NCBI RefSeq assembly: GCF_023078275.1
Contig: NC_062984.1
Span: 20,866,578-20,930,577, forward strand
DNA from: Leguminivora glycinivorella
Lineage: Eukaryota > Arthropoda > Insecta > Lepidoptera > Tortricidae
Length of the DNA stretch: 64,000 nt
Direction of reading: 5' to 3'
Shown here: piece after piece, positions 9,714 to 19,940 of the stretch
How positions within the stretch are numbered: position 1 is the stretch's first letter
Layout: each line of letters begins with the position of its first letter
The notes under the pieces: model-generated
Told to the model about the DNA's origin: nothing
What the model saw: the letters and a program-made list of their open reading frames with translations, nothing else
Databases searched by the model: none
Program-made: the position numbers and the translations under genes

Positions 9714-10667
9714 CAGAGTGGGGCCTGTAACAAAGGCGAAGAATTGAACTCTAGGCTATTCTCCTTATACTGATCAACATTTGTTCGGCGACTTTTAAAA
9801 ATAACTTGTATTTTGATTTTTATCACTTAAGACTTTGATTTGTAGCTCTTAAGAACTACTTAAAAAAATCATTGATGTTAAAGGCTTATTACAGAGTCGA
9901 GGACTATTTGACAGACAAACATGCATGGCCCGAACCAGAAACTACAAAAAACGAATAGCAATTAAAATAATTGTATTATGTATAGAGGACACAGTTCAGA
10001 TAAGAAAGCACATCAAATATTTTATATTTTATGTTGTGTAGGTAAATTACATATTTAATGATATTGAGATTCATATTATCTTTTTCTTCTATGACAATTT
10101 GATATGTTTTCTCTGAAGAAGAACGACGTATTATTAAGCAATAATATAATTTATTGAAATTGATTTCCATAGAGTACCTAGTCTGTTCATATTCTTTGAT
10201 GAATACTTTTGCATGTTAAATTGTATGTTGTTATTTAATGCATGTTAATTATAAGATGTAATGTTTTGAAAAGAAGTTGCCCGCCGAGTTTCTTGCCCCT
10301 CCCAACTGAGGGGGGACTGAAATCTTCTCGAGGCTGAGGCGTAGGGTTAGAGCCGGCGTAGCTTTATTTGACGTTCATATGCGCATTGTAATATGCCTAC
10401 TTGAAAAATAAATATTTCATTTTCATTTTTTTCACCCTTGAAAGTTTTTTCTAAGAGGTAATGTATTGCGAATTCTGTTAAGTCTGAAGTGTGACAGACA
10501 ACGTCAATGACTACAATAATGGCGTACATTGGCTAATATTTATTTTGTATGAAAAATTAAAAATTTAAAGACTTCATAATTTTTAAAAGTCACTGAACAA
10601 ATGTTGATCAGTATAAGGAGAATAGCCTACAGTTCAATTCTTCGCCTTTGTTACAGGCCCCACTCTG
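9714..10667. mobile_element. 954-bp element with about 95-bp terminal inverted repeats
   Basis: CAGAGTGGGGCCTGTAACAA begins the left arm and its complement ends the right arm at 10667. The arms match for roughly 95 bp with a handful of differences. TATA flanks both sides (9710-9713 and 10668-10671), either a 4-bp target duplication or part of the repeat. Three minus-strand frames inside are short and unrecognised. A LINE tail has landed inside at about 10265-10430. Non-autonomous DNA transposon of unknown superfamily. Confidence 0.85.
10265..10430 (+). mobile_element. LINE 3' end nested in the long-TIR element
   Basis: GTTGCCCGCCGAGTTTCTTG, then GAGCCGGCGTAGCTTTATTT, TAATATGCCTACTTGAA and AAATAAATATTT form the conserved 3' UTR of an abundant lepidopteran LINE. 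A run of C and G around 10305 is a local indel hot-spot. Confidence 0.75.
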
Positions 10668-10671
10668 TATA

Positions 10672-11479
10672 AGAAAAAATATGTAGATTATTAATATCTT
10701 TAACCTTGGTGTAGCAACCGTAAAGAAAAACTAAACGATTTATATGACGAAGCCTGCGCTGTGATCTACTAAACGTATGTATTTTTAAATGATTTCTTTT
10801 GTTCAATTAATTGTCTAATGGGATTTAAAAATTAGGTGGTTGTAAAGGACACGTTAAAATGCTATGAACGTCCTTTACACCCACGATTTTTTTGAACAAT
10901 TAGAATTGATAGGGTCGTAAATGACGGTCTTAGATGATTTTTATACTCATTCGGGGCGTAAATGTAACTTCACTTGTACCATTTGTACAAATGACAAATG
11001 TTTTGACCTTAGTTTACTATTAAGAAACTTGAAAAATGTATCAAAACGTAGTTAATATGGCATAGATTAGCCACATTAGTGTTATATTTATCTAAATATT
11101 TAGCAACAACAAAGAACAAGACTACTTTAGATCCAGTTTTGCAATAAAGAAACAATATTTGCTTAAAAACTATCTAACATTTTGGAAAGTTATTATTATG
11201 CATAGCTGGTAGCGAATGGGTAACTTTTCAGTTACCTATTGATAGCTGCTAGTTATCGCCGCGGACACATCCGGTCAAAGCAAACACTTTATTGATACGC
11301 TTCGTTACGCAATCAACAGATTACTAATTCTAGACGATGCATATTTAATTATTCATCTACGGAAAGTTGTCACTTCTGGATGATACTAGCTCAGGCGGCC
11401 TCAGCCGAATGACAATCGTTCAAGAGCCAAGAGTCAAAATATTCTTTATTAAAATATACCTTACAGTAAGCACGTAAAT
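10672..11479. other. No gene; small inverted repeat near 10840-10885
   Basis: GTAAAGGAC and GTCCTTTAC face each other around an 18-nt interval. Otherwise AT-rich and unrecognised. Confidence 0.45.
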
Positions 11480-11537
11480 TGATGTTGGACGCCGATGGAA
11501 TGTAATGGACGATGATGATGATGATGATGATGATGAA
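11480..11537 (+). mobile_element. RTE-like LINE 3' terminus with GAT repeat
   Basis: GATGTTGGACGCCGATGGAA followed by nine GAT/ATG-type repeats is the usual extreme 3' end of RTE-like LINEs, where the last codons run into a trinucleotide tail. Only about 55 bp remain. Confidence 0.6.
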
Positions 11538-12267
11538 CCTTGACACTCAATCAAATCAACCAAGAGCAAGTTTTTTTCTCTTTTTATTAAATTAAGTTTA
11601 CTTTTTTTCCTGTAAGTTTAAAAACACATTTTTACCGTGACTTGCGTGGAAGGCGCATCGCACTCATAGCATCGCCTATCATCCAAAGTTCGTCGACGTC
11701 CCACCTAAGACACTTCCATATAGATCAAATTCGATCGAAGTTGATTTCGTCGCGCCCGTGCCCGTCGTCCACGCAAGCCAAAGCGTGATCTACTGGAAGT
11801 GATCCACGATCAGAAAACAAACAACCAGAGTAATGAACACAAAACTAAACCGAACTAATAAGTTACCGCGTGCCGATAATTGATTCCGTCTGCGATAACG
11901 GCTATGTATTGAACGGGTTGGATTAGAAACAGTCATCAAAACTGACAGTAGGTCATTAAGCCAATTAGAATCAGCAGCTGCGGAACTACCTTGAGGAAGA
12001 TACAGATACCCTGGACTGCCTTCCGTACAAATGCGTCTATCTGGTGTGAACTGAACATCAAGACCAGATTATCGACCATTTGTTTTAGAACTTTCTGGCC
12101 ACATAGCCGGGAAGAAGGCCACAACTTTGAACAAGACATCATTACTGGTAAGCTGGGTGGCATATTTAAGTAAGCAAGAGGTCCAACAAAACGGACAGGT
12201 TAGATCTGTTCCACTGTCGTAAGGTGTGGGCAAATAATCAAGGTCGTAGTCCAACAAAACTGACAGG
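11538..12267. other. No recognised feature
   Basis: Contains CG-bearing words near 11640-11770 (CGTCGACGTC, CGTCGCGCC) but no coding pattern or termini that I can support. Confidence 0.45.
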
Positions 12268-12382
12268 TCAGGTGCCGTAGCCAAATGGCATTTCTGCGAC
12301 GGGAAACGATAAAGAAAAGCAGCGAAAGGTAATCTGGCTCTGTCGCGCCAGTACGCAAGAGCGATAGAGATAGATATCACGT
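12268..12382 (-). mobile_element. MITE fragment, GTAGCCGAATG family
   Basis: Reverse complement matches 62842-63006: shared words are CGCTCTTGCGTACTGGCGCG, GACAGAGCCAGA and the CATTTGGCTACGGCACCTG terminus. The minus-strand frame over this stretch (ISIALAYWRDRAR) is simply the translated repeat and recurs at the other copy. Confidence 0.7.
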
Positions 12383-12835
12383 AGCACTACACGATGCCAA
12401 GAACTGGAACATATGGCGAGATATCAAGAAAATTGATTCCGTTGGGACATCACGACCCTCAGTACCTAATGAGGATGATACCGACGCGAGGAGGAGGTGG
12501 CGACTCATCACATAATCTTATAAGTTTGACAGCAGTTAACGATTCAATTGCGTTATTACTTCCTCTATATCTTTCGATGAAGTTATATTTATCTGTGGTA
12601 GCAAATATACATCAAGCTCTGTCGACCTTTATAATTGCTATGTCTGCGGCCCTTTTGTGAAAAAAGGCCTTTCCTGCGGTTTACGGTTTACGTAGTAGGA
12701 TGAGTTAGCATGCCGGCTATTTTTTGAAAATAGCAGACACCATATTACTTAGTACTTAGTACGTTGAAGTTACAGTAGCATTAAGCGTTGCCAAAGACTT
12801 TGTTTAATTTGAAGAAACCTTATGAAGCAAATACA
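12383..12835. other. No recognised feature
   Basis: Unique-looking sequence with an 88-codon open frame that resembles nothing I know. Confidence 0.4.
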
Positions 12836-13014
12836 TACTAATATTATAAATGGGAAAGTGTGTGTGTCTATGTTGTTTGTCTGTCTTTCACTACACAACG
12901 GAGAGACGAATTGACGTGATTTTTTCAGTGCAGATAGTTGAAGGGATGGAGAGTGACATAGGCTACTTTTTGTCTCTTTCTAACGCGAGCGAAGGCGAGG
13001 GCAAAAGCTAGTAA
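12836..13014 (+). mobile_element. Helitron-like (Lep1-type) non-autonomous element, copy 1
   Basis: ACTAATATTATAAATGGGAA at the 5' side, a GTGTGT/TTTGTCTGTC tract, the conserved GAAGGGATGGAGAGTGACAT and the 3' terminus GGCAAAAGCTAGT. The CTAG end and lack of TSDs fit lepidopteran Helitron-like elements. Sister copies: 16453, 29632, 44999, 56629 and 61016 (-). Confidence 0.75.
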
Positions 13015-13019
13015 AGTAT

Positions 13020-13345
13020 AAAACAAACGGGCTGACCTCATCATCAGCCCGCTGCAGTCCACTGCTGAATATAGACCTCCCCCAAGGTACGCCACAGAGC
13101 CCTGTCTGCTGCTTTATGCATCCAGTCCAGTTTCCGCCAGCCCCGCTATGCAAATCTTCCCGCCATCTAGCCAGAGGGTGTCCCATACTACGTTTACCAA
13201 GACGCGGTCTCCTCTCCAGAACACGCTTGCTCCAGCGGTTATCGGTTCTGCGACATATGTGGCCAGCCCATTGCCACTTCAACCTACTAACTTTCAAAGC
13301 TATGTCGGTCACCTTGGTTCTCTGGTGGATCACTTCGTTCCGAAT
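13020..13345 (-). pseudogene. RTE-like LINE C-terminal fragment, minus strand
   Basis: The minus-strand frame starting near 13333 reads HQRTKVTDIALKVSRLKWQ, then WAGHICRRTDNRWSKRVLER, GHPLARWREDLHSGAG and ends SSGLQRADDE. This is the full conserved tail of an RTE-like element from the KWxWAGH block to the AD(D) stretch that normally merges with the GAT tail. It is uninterrupted, which makes it a good reference for the split copy at 617-1392. RT and endonuclease domains are missing. Overlapping plus-strand frames are antisense shadows. Confidence 0.85.
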
Positions 13346-13830
13346 TTTGAAAACAGGCTGACCTACTGTGTCTTTATCTTACGCAGGAACCCTTCGTACA
13401 AGGATGCGAACGTGACGGGAATGTTACAAACTCTGACCGTTTATATTACATCGATAACCAAATTTCGGGTTCAGATAGAAGTACAAGTACAGTCAAATTC
13501 ATTAATATGTATACATTTGTTCAACTTGTTGCAAAGGAGTTAAGTTCAGAAAATGTGTAGGTACTAGGTAGTAGGTACATATTTATAAATACGATTAATA
13601 ATCATGAAGGAGAGTTGTTATTTTATTTAAAAATAAATTTAGACCAGCAAACACTTGATTTGTAGTTCTTTTAATAATTTTGAAAATTATAAATCAATAA
13701 CTTAATGTCTGCCTCAACTATGGGAACAAATCAAATTATTTTAACAAATATTTTGATTTGTGTTTTTTTATGTAGTCACACTACTATTTATATAAATTAA
13801 AATTCTAAATAAGATCTATCTAGATAAGAT
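13346..13830. other. No recognised feature
   Basis: AT-rich spacer without repeat ends. Confidence 0.5.
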
Positions 13831-13925
13831 GAGCAATCCGGGCTAACGCCATGAACCCCTAGGCCACCCCGTCATTGCTAAAGACCGGATTCGAATCCGG
13901 CCTTCGCCACTGGTAGTGTCCGTCA
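13831..13925. mobile_element. Rearranged tRNA-like SINE fragment
   Basis: The palindromic B-box-like GGATTCGAATCC lies at about 13886, followed by GGCCTTCGCCACTGG. An A-box-like TGGCCTAGGGG is present but on the opposite strand, so the two promoter halves point in incompatible directions. It differs from the main SINE family here. Confidence 0.5.
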
Positions 13926-14286
13926 TTTATTATTTAATATATGAATCTTATTTCTAGCCTAATCTATCTATCCAGATATAAACGATTTATTTTTTCGTGA
14001 AATCGTATTTTGTTGTGAATCGTAAAGAACAATCCATCAGTTACAGTTGTATTACTAGAATTTTTACACATATTATATATTTATTTAACCTTATTTGCAA
14101 TGATGTACCTATCCAATTTTAAATACCAGAATACCACCCCCTATTAGCAAGTGTATTGACAATTTTATTTAGAATGTTAATAAACTTTGCAGATTTAAGG
14201 ATTTATAATGATTCATGATGTATTATTGATTTATTTGATTTTTGATTGTATTTGATTTGATTTGATGTAAGCAGTTACACTAAGAC
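13926..14286. other. No recognised feature
   Basis: AT-rich; ends in a TTGATTTGATTTGATG stretch, possibly an old simple-sequence tail. Confidence 0.45.
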
Positions 14287-14566
14287 TGCGCCAAGAGGGA
14301 CATGGCAGCCTTTAAAATCGACTACCAAAACTGGGAGAAGCTTGCGGAGAAACGGACGGAGTGGCGAAAGTGCGTTGGAGATGGGTCGCAAGTTCGTCGA
14401 TGAGACCTGGTTTGCGGCACTTGCTGACAAAAGGGAAAAAAAACACCATAGCGAAACGTCGCAATCAGTTGCATGCTTCCCTTGTCAACTGTGTGGCAAA
14501 GTGTGTCGCTCTCGCATAGGTCTCTTTAGTCATCAAAAGCGATGTCTCTCGGACAGTGCACCATAA
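14287..14566 (+). pseudogene. LINE C-terminus with CCHC/C2H2-like finger
   Basis: Frame one reads CAKRDMAAFKIDYQNWEK and LAEKRTEWRKCVGDG, then a +1 shift near 14385 is needed to continue RKFVDETWFAALADKREKKH and finally CQLCGKVCRSRIGLFSHQK ending at 14566. WExLAxxRxxWR followed by a CxxCGxxCxSRIGLxxHxxxC finger is the typical extreme C-terminus of one class of animal LINE polyproteins, the finger presumably binding the element RNA or DNA. All upstream domains are absent, and the frameshift confirms it is dead. Confidence 0.78.
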
Positions 14567-14752
14567 ATCGTCTGAAATAGACGCTAAGGCCAGTGTGTGT
14601 ATACATAAATACAGTAAACACACAACCTCATCAGCCCCTATTCAACGTGACCAAAGCTATTACAGCCTAAATTGATTACTCCGACTAAACTGCATCGTAG
14701 ATAATATGCATTTAATCGAACGTTGCATACAGTGATTACAAAGCGTCTTGCT
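14567..14752. other. Probable 3' UTR of the preceding LINE
   Basis: Follows the stop codon. A stretch (TTGATTACTCCGACTAAACTGCATCGTAG) at about 14675 recurs at 15536, so this flank is itself repeated on both sides of the SINE and the next LINE fragment. Confidence 0.5.
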
Positions 14753-14920
14753 GACCGGCCCGGCCCAGTGCGTAGTGAGTGACCCTGCCTGCTAAGATAG
14801 AGCATAGAAAACATCCATGACTCAGGAACAAATATCTGTGTTAATCACACAAAAAGTCACACCTGGATTCGAACCCAGGACCGCGGCTTAGCAGGCAGAC
14901 ACTAAGCCAGGCCAATCTGT
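14753..14920. mobile_element. Head-to-head SINE chimera
   Basis: 14753-14796 is a plus-strand SINE head (GACCGGCCCGGCCCAGTG through CCTGCCTGCTAAG). At 14797 it switches to a minus-strand SINE running from the body (ACATCCATGACTCAGGAACA) through the B box complement to the head at 14920. The plus copy has no B box or body. A template-switch during reverse transcription, or an inversion, would explain it. Confidence 0.78.
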
Positions 14921-14967
14921 ATTCTCCTTTTGCTTGAGAAAGTCATATTTAACAACATATTTCCATA

Positions 14968-15235
14968 AATGCGAAGTACTCCACCTTGGAAGCGACGTAC
15001 GATTTTGTACCGGTCGCTGTTGAGACTGCTGGACCCTGGGGTATTGAGGCGTTAGGGCTATTTAGGGAGTTGGGCAGACGTTTGCGGGACAAGGGTAGTG
15101 ATCCCTGTTCTGGGTCTTGGCTGGTCCAACAAGTTTCCATCGCTATACAGCGTGGGAATGCGGCCAGTGTGATGGGAACTTTCGGGCCAGGCACGGTGCA
15201 GAGAGGGTATGGAAATAGTTTGTAGTTATGTTAGT
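14968..15235 (+). pseudogene. LINE C-terminal fragment (IQRGNAASVxGT type)
   Basis: The frame from 14968 gives NAKYSTLEATYDFVPVAVET, AGPWGIEALGLFRELGRRL and QVSIAIQRGNAASVMGTFGPG, stopping at about 15225. YDFVPxAVETxGPW ... QRxSxAIQRGNAASVxGT is a conserved C-terminal module of an invertebrate non-LTR polyprotein; its function beyond RT is not known to me. A second fragment of the same module is at 40447-40560. No in-frame lesion is seen within the module, but everything upstream is gone. The overlapping minus-strand frame is a shadow. Confidence 0.75.
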
Positions 15236-15338
15236 TTTTGTGTGTTGACGAAGCGTGTTGCAGATATTGTGGTTTGTTTTATTGATAATGCAGAATAAGA
15301 ATCCAACAAATGTATCATCATGTTATTGTAAACAAAGC
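15236..15338 (+). other. Probable 3' UTR of the preceding LINE
   Basis: AT-rich run directly following the stop, resembling the position of the 3' UTR after the sister module at 40560. Confidence 0.4.
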
Positions 15339-15412
15339 TATTACATAATATTCCGCTTTCCATCAGGCGGACCGTATGCTTGTTTACCACCGACGTAGTA
15401 TAAAAAAAAATT
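15339..15412 (+). mobile_element. Retroposon tail (CCGACGTAGTATAAAA type)
   Basis: Contains CATCAGGCGGACCGTATGCT and ACCGACGTAGTATAAAAAAA, the 3' end of the family whose fuller copies are at 25440-25728, 26380-26505 and 30690-30862. Confidence 0.65.
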
Positions 15413-15421
15413 GTTTTCGGT

Positions 15422-15610
15422 TACCGCGATAGTTACTCATCAACGTCGCCGTCGGGATGAATTGTAAATTCATTATACGCGATATAATCCGTTTCCATAG
15501 TTTTATTTCAAAAGCTATTAATATTACATCTTTAATTGATTACTCCGACTAAACTGCATCGTAGGTAATATGCATTAAATCGAACAGAGTTGCACACAGC
15601 CGTAATTGTA
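15422..15610. repeat. Repeat fragments shared with 29880 and 14675
   Basis: CGGGATGAATTGTAAATTCA and the following GCGATATAATCCGTTTCCATAG recur inverted around 29890-29980; 15536-15595 repeats the flank at 14670-14730. Boundaries are unclear. Confidence 0.5.
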
Positions 15611-15803
15611 AAGAACGGCGTCAGCTAAGATTTACCAATTAAGCTAGGCAAGAGCGGAACCACCATGCTGCGTCGGCGAATGGAGTGGGGTGCCTACTGC
15701 CTAATCATCCTTGACCTAAGGCTGCATAGCCTGTGTAGGTACTATAATAACTTGCCTGTACTTAAAATGAGGTTTGTTAGCGAAATGAGGGTTCTTGTGG
15801 GAT

Positions 15804-16108
15804 GAGCATTTCTTTTTTTTTTGCCAAAAAAAATTTTTGATTGTTTTAGGGAATTTTAGGTCAATTGTACTCAGAATCTCACTGGGAGACAAAAAGTGTC
15901 CCAGAATCTCCATACATTTTTGTTACTTTCCTCTTTTGTTACCCCATACAACATGTACGGAAAATGGTAACAAAATAAGAAAAAAATGTATGGGACAATT
16001 TTTTTAACTACTAGGATTGAAAAAGCTAGTAATTCTGAGTAGAAATAGCAGTTTTTTTTTTCAAAAAATATCACACTTCATAAAAGTGGCAAAAAAAAAG
16101 AAATGCTC
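15804..16108. mobile_element. TIR MITE, GAGCATTTC ends
   Basis: GAGCATTTCTTTTTTTTTTG at the left and the complement ending AAAGAAATGCTC at 16108. GGAT flanks both sides, a possible 4-bp duplication. The interior has inverted TACATTTTTGTTAC-like words (CATACATTTTT and AAAAATGTATG). Its insertion lies directly upstream of a SINE. Confidence 0.75.
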
Positions 16109-16117
16109 GGATAAGGC

Positions 16118-16205
16118 CATTGACTGAACTGCTAAGCAGCTGCAGACTGCTGCCTGCTAAGCAGCGGTTCTGGGTTCGAATCCTGGTAAGGGCATTTATT
16201 TACAT
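16118..16205 (+). mobile_element. tRNA-derived SINE, rearranged head
   Basis: B box GGTTCGAATCC at 16173-16183 followed by TGGTAAGGGCATTTATTTAC. The CTGCTAAGCAGC word occurs twice, so the head is partly duplicated and the A box is lost. Confidence 0.7.
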
Positions 16206-16452
16206 TTGATCTTATCAAAAGAAGGACAAGAGGGTTGCACCGAAAACTAAATTAGCAAGGTGATTACAAACAAGTTTACCCTAAGGCACCCCCCGATCAA
16301 TCATCATAACAAAATGTCGACAGCTAGCGGGGGTCAGACGAGACAGGATGACTTGCGCGATGCGCCTACTCACACAAACGGAAACCTCATTTTCCCCTCT
16401 GGGGACTTACATTATTGAAAATATTTTGAAAATAACGTAGTTCTGGTTTTAT
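16206..16452. other. No recognised feature
   Basis: Mixed composition, no termini or coding pattern. Confidence 0.45.
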
Positions 16453-16633
16453 CCATACTAATATTATAAATGGGAAAGGGTGTGTCTGTTTGTTTGTCCG
16501 TCTTTCACGGCAAAACGGAGCGACGAATTGACGTGATTTTTTAGGTGGAGATAGTTGAAGGGATGGAGAGTGACATGTATAGGTTACTTTTTGTCTCTTT
16601 CTAACGCGAGTGAAGTCGCGGGCAAAAGCTAGT
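16453..16633 (+). mobile_element. Helitron-like (Lep1-type) element, copy 2
   Basis: CCATACTAATATTATAAATG to GGCAAAAGCTAGT with all family blocks present. A 5-bp GTATA insertion interrupts GTGACATAGG. Confidence 0.78.
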
Positions 16634-17069
16634 TCCCTATATAACTAACATTATTAGAAATATTTTCATACAATTCTAGAGGTAGGTATTTGTGGACTTT
16701 CCATGCCTATATAAGGTCCATCTAAAAATACAAACAAAAAGTCATCAATTTATAGATGAAGTATAAGGACCCTTAGATTCAATATCACATTGACGACGTT
16801 TCACTCTGTTGCATTTAACTTTCGATTCTTTAATTATGAATGTGAGTTTCATGACGTTCACACGTTCGTATGAGTCACGTATGAGTTGAGTCGTTTTGGA
16901 GAAAATTGGCTGTGACAGACGGACAGACAGACGCAAAGTGATCCTGTAAGTGTTCCGTTTTTCCTTTTTGAGGTACGGAAACCTAAAAAAGGTAAATAAT
17001 GTACAAATATTTCCAAATCGTCAAAGATACCTTCATTTGTATATAAAATTGATCGTCCCCTTCCCTTTT
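16634..17069. other. No gene; short repeat remnant near 16880-16980
   Basis: TGGCTGTGACAGACGGACAG followed by TTCCGTTTTTCC and GTACGGAAACC resembles the right end of the AGGGTTCCGTA repeat family (compare 51365-51460). Confidence 0.5.
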
Positions 17070-17400
17070 TTCATATTCATTCATTTATTTGCATAAAAAC
17101 ACATCGACATGCATGCAAATACAATATTTACACTACAGCTAAAAATATGACAAAACAAAACAAAACAAATTTTACAAGAATTAAAATCAGAATGAAATAC
17201 ATAAAATAAAATAAAAAAATCTTAGTTGAATATCAGGTACATTAGTGAAATACAATTTTAACCAGTAAACAAATAATTTAAAATAAGACAGTAATAATTA
17301 ATATAAAGAATTAAAGATCAATAATAAAGTCATAATAAGAGTAAAGTATATAAAAAAAGGAAGGAAAATAGGTAAACGTATTCTATTCTATTCTAAAATC
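17070..17400 (-). mobile_element. LINE 3' UTR-like segment, minus strand
   Basis: On the minus strand the left end reads AAATGAATGAATATG, a tetranucleotide tail. The segment is A/T-rich and repeat-like; a TATTCTATTCTATTCTA run closes the right side. Family not named. Confidence 0.45.
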
Positions 17401-18107
17401 AAAAGAGAGATGTCAGGTACATTGGTCTTTAACAATGAGTGTCATATTGTGATGTTGAACAATTTCTGCGGTCCTGTCACATGCAGCTGTTGCGATGCAA
17501 CCCCTCGTACGGTCCTGAATAGCCTCCATAGAAATAATTTCAATACAGAAAGAACCAAACTTTCCACCCATAGGGTTGTCAGATCGAATGATCCCAAAAT
17601 TCCCAGAGTCAAAACCAAAAGGTAATTTTTTCGGCATTTTGACACGTTTGTAGCGAAAAGCAAAATACTTAAATCAAAATCTTTGCTTATCGGCGAATAG
17701 GTAACGAGCTATCAAATTGTTTTTTTTTTTTTTCAACTCGATATCTCCAGATTGCACATTATGCAAAATATTACCTTTATTTAATTCAAATTTGTAACAT
17801 TAAGAGGATACGATACCGAAGCACGAATTCAAATTTGAGATTTTTAGGTCTTTATCGCCGTCGCGCTGACGGGGGCGGCACCCACAGATAGGCCCTGTGT
17901 GCGTGCGCGCGGCGCACGCACACATCCGCGTCCGCGGCCGGCGCAAGTACTTACCCGCGCTCAAGCGCTTTCTATATTTGTCTAGTTTCGGACTTCTGAT
18001 GAATAATCTTTTGGACTCCGTGAAGATATTAAGTGTACTGATTTGACTAAAATGCAAATTTGTAATGTTTTAAGGAATGGTAGAAACAATTCCTTATCTT
18101 ATACATA
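17401..18107. repeat. Unnamed dispersed repeat with a CpG-rich core
   Basis: No coding region convinces me; the overlapping frames around 17410-17660 and 17800-18057 exclude one another. At 17860-17965 the composition turns very GC-rich (CGCCGTCGCGCTGACGGGGG; a palindrome GTGCGTGCGCGCGGCGCACG), embedded in AT-rich flanks. I recall similar cores in lepidopteran MITE-like repeats. Confidence 0.4.
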
Positions 18108-18150
18108 ATGTGATTATCTTAAAAGATGATTTCTTTTAAGATAGTCACAT
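18108..18150. repeat. Near-perfect hairpin, about 19-bp stem
   Basis: ATGTGATTATCTTAAAAGA and its complement TTTCTTTTAAGATAGTCACA surround a 3-nt loop, with one mismatch. Confidence 0.8.
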
Positions 18151-18235
18151 TGTTAGCGAAATAAATTTATTCGGTATGTAAAAAGCTAAAACCTTTTCGA
18201 TTTCAAAGAGAAGCCATATTATAGGAGTAGGTACG

Positions 18236-18388
18236 TACAATCAACCAATTAATCTGAATCCTAGGTCATAGGCCAATCTAGACCCTTTCACAGTAAAAGT
18301 AAAACTGACTTCTGTAGCAAATAAAGGACGGTGTCAATACGACAGGGTTCTAGAGTGGCCTAGGATTCTACATAATTGGTTGACAGTA
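18236..18388. mobile_element. Palindromic MITE, CAGTCAACC family (copy 4)
   Basis: TA then CAATCAACCAATTAATCTGA at the left; CATAATTGGTTGACAG then TA at the right, with the shared CCTAGG and GGGTTCTAGAGTGGCC words. Slightly longer than its sisters because AGGTCATAGGCC is partly duplicated in the left arm. Confidence 0.82.
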
Positions 18389-18710
18389 TCTACCTACCAA
18401 AAATGTATGTGAATCTTATTCTTTTTTTTTGCACATGTTTGACAGAAGTGACAGCGTAGGAAAATTTAACTAGGTAACAATTTGGTACCTATTATACTTA
18501 CCAGACACCGTATTATGTTCCAAGAGTGTAGGTAATTAGAACTTTTTAGCAGAATTCTAACAAAAAATCTGCCAAACAAAATCTTATTGCATATGAAGCA
18601 TAAGGACCTTTATGGAAAGCTACATATGCATCTTATATTTCTAATTTTCTAGGGTTGTGTATACATATTACCTACCTAGCATTAGAAATACAATGCTTAG
18701 CACAGAACAA
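18389..18710. other. No recognised feature
   Basis: AT-rich; the word GAAGCATAAGGACC at 18594 also occurs near 60533. Confidence 0.45.
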
Positions 18711-19585
18711 GACCAACCATAAAAATGCTTAACTAATTTGCCAGCTAAATTTAAACCTAGGTATCGGTACTTAAACGTATAGATACTTTTGATATTTTTA
18801 TTATTTAAAACTTATTTATACTTACATATCAGCATTTCTGTTACCATAGAATTAAAACGTATATAACACTCATTTCATCTACCAACTAAGGGCATCTGTA
18901 ATCTACATACAAATAAGGCCCGGTTAAAAGTCTCGAAATGTTATGTACATTTTATAATTAGATAAGTGTAAATGGGTCAAAAAATTGGGTCCATGTGCAA
19001 TTGTGCATTAAGTAGGTGCACTTTTCCCAAATTGCTGCATGTATGAAATAAGGCCCATCAGTAACTTAACAAAAAATAAGGTATTTCTTACATACCGAAT
19101 TAAGCGTAATTGTGTCGCTTAACTTCAAACCTGGATAAATCCATTCTGCTACAAGGTTAATATATATTTTTTATATATTCAATCTCAAAGCAGAATGGAT
19201 TTAAGTACCCAAGTTTGAAACTAAGCGACACAATTGATAGTATGTATCTAGGAGATATTTTCTTTACAAAATCGTATTATTCAAGAGCGCTATGATAAAC
19301 GCACGCCGAAATAAAGTAAAATTGACAATATTTACCGATGAGATTGTGCTCTGTGTGTAATGGTAAACATTAATAATATGAAAAGTAATTGTTTCAGTCA
19401 GAGCATCTTCACTCGTCAATTTCGTCTTACTCTTTAGTTGTGAAACATGGGTGACAAAGGACGGTCGCCGGAAGGAAAAGAATAAAAATATATGGATACC
19501 TATATATATTATAATATTTATCCCATGTAGGACAGCAGGTTACTTCATAGTACTTTAATTAACTACCTAATTTTAATGTTGTCTT
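18711..19585 (+). repeat. Long diverged direct repeat, copy A
   Basis: 18711-18990 aligns with 21215-21490 (shared ACCAACCATAAAAATGCTTA, GAATTAAAACGT, CATTTCATCTACC/CATTTCATGTACC, CGAAATGTTATGTACATTTT). After a divergent middle, 19500-19585 aligns with 21768-21840 (TTATAATATTTAT, GTAGGACAGCAGG, CTACTTTAATTAA-like). Copy A has acquired the MITE at 19108-19235. It carries AAATAAGGCCC twice. Confidence 0.7.
19108..19235. mobile_element. Fold-back MITE, AATTGTGTCGCTTA ends
   Basis: Arms of about 45 bp: AATTGTGTCGCTTAACTTCA and ATCCATTCTGCT on the left, AGCAGAATGGAT and TTTGAAACTAAGCGACACAA on the right, with an AT loop of about 30 bp. Absent from the matching part of copy B at 21490-21770, so it post-dates that duplication. 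Confidence 0.85.
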
Positions 19586-19606
19586 CGGTTCCCGTCGTCG
19601 TTCGTC

Positions 19607-19745
19607 GTTCGTCGAATCCCGGTAAGGGTATTTATTTGTGTGATGAGCACAGATATTTGTTCCTGAGTCATGGATGTTTTCTATGTATATAAGTATGTAT
19701 TTATCTATTTAAGTATGGTTTTGTATTTATCTATGGGATATGGGT
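19607..19745 (+). mobile_element. tRNA-derived SINE, 3' part
   Basis: Starts inside the B box (CGAATCCCGGTAAGGG) and keeps the body word TTCCTGAGTCATGGATGTTT and a TATTTAT-type tail. Confidence 0.75.
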
Positions 19746-19885
19746 TAAATTGTGGCGTAGGCGAGAGTCTGGCAACCTGTCACTGCAATGTCACAGTTTC
19801 GTTTTCTTTCAACCCCTTATTTGCCAAGAGTGGCACTGAAGCATTAGTAGTTTCATGTGTTCTGCCTACCCCTTTATGGGATACA
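19746..19885. repeat. CTTTCAACCCCTTATTT repeat
   Basis: AACCTGTCACTGCAATGTCA, CGTTTTCTTTCAACCCCTTA and TGTTCTGCCTACCCCTTTAT define a family also seen at 29985-30180 and, weakly, 53200-53260. Confidence 0.6.
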
Positions 19886-19940
19886 GGCGTGATTGTATGT
19901 ATGTATGTTATCTATTTAAGTATGTATTATTTATTTATTT

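Noticed and set aside
12980..13361. Plus-strand frames of 81 and 131 codons
   Set aside because: Antisense shadows of the minus-strand RTE-like fragment.
17800..18057. GC-rich stretch as a CpG-island promoter
   Set aside because: The GC-rich core is palindromic and embedded in repeat-like flanks; no downstream exon can be identified.
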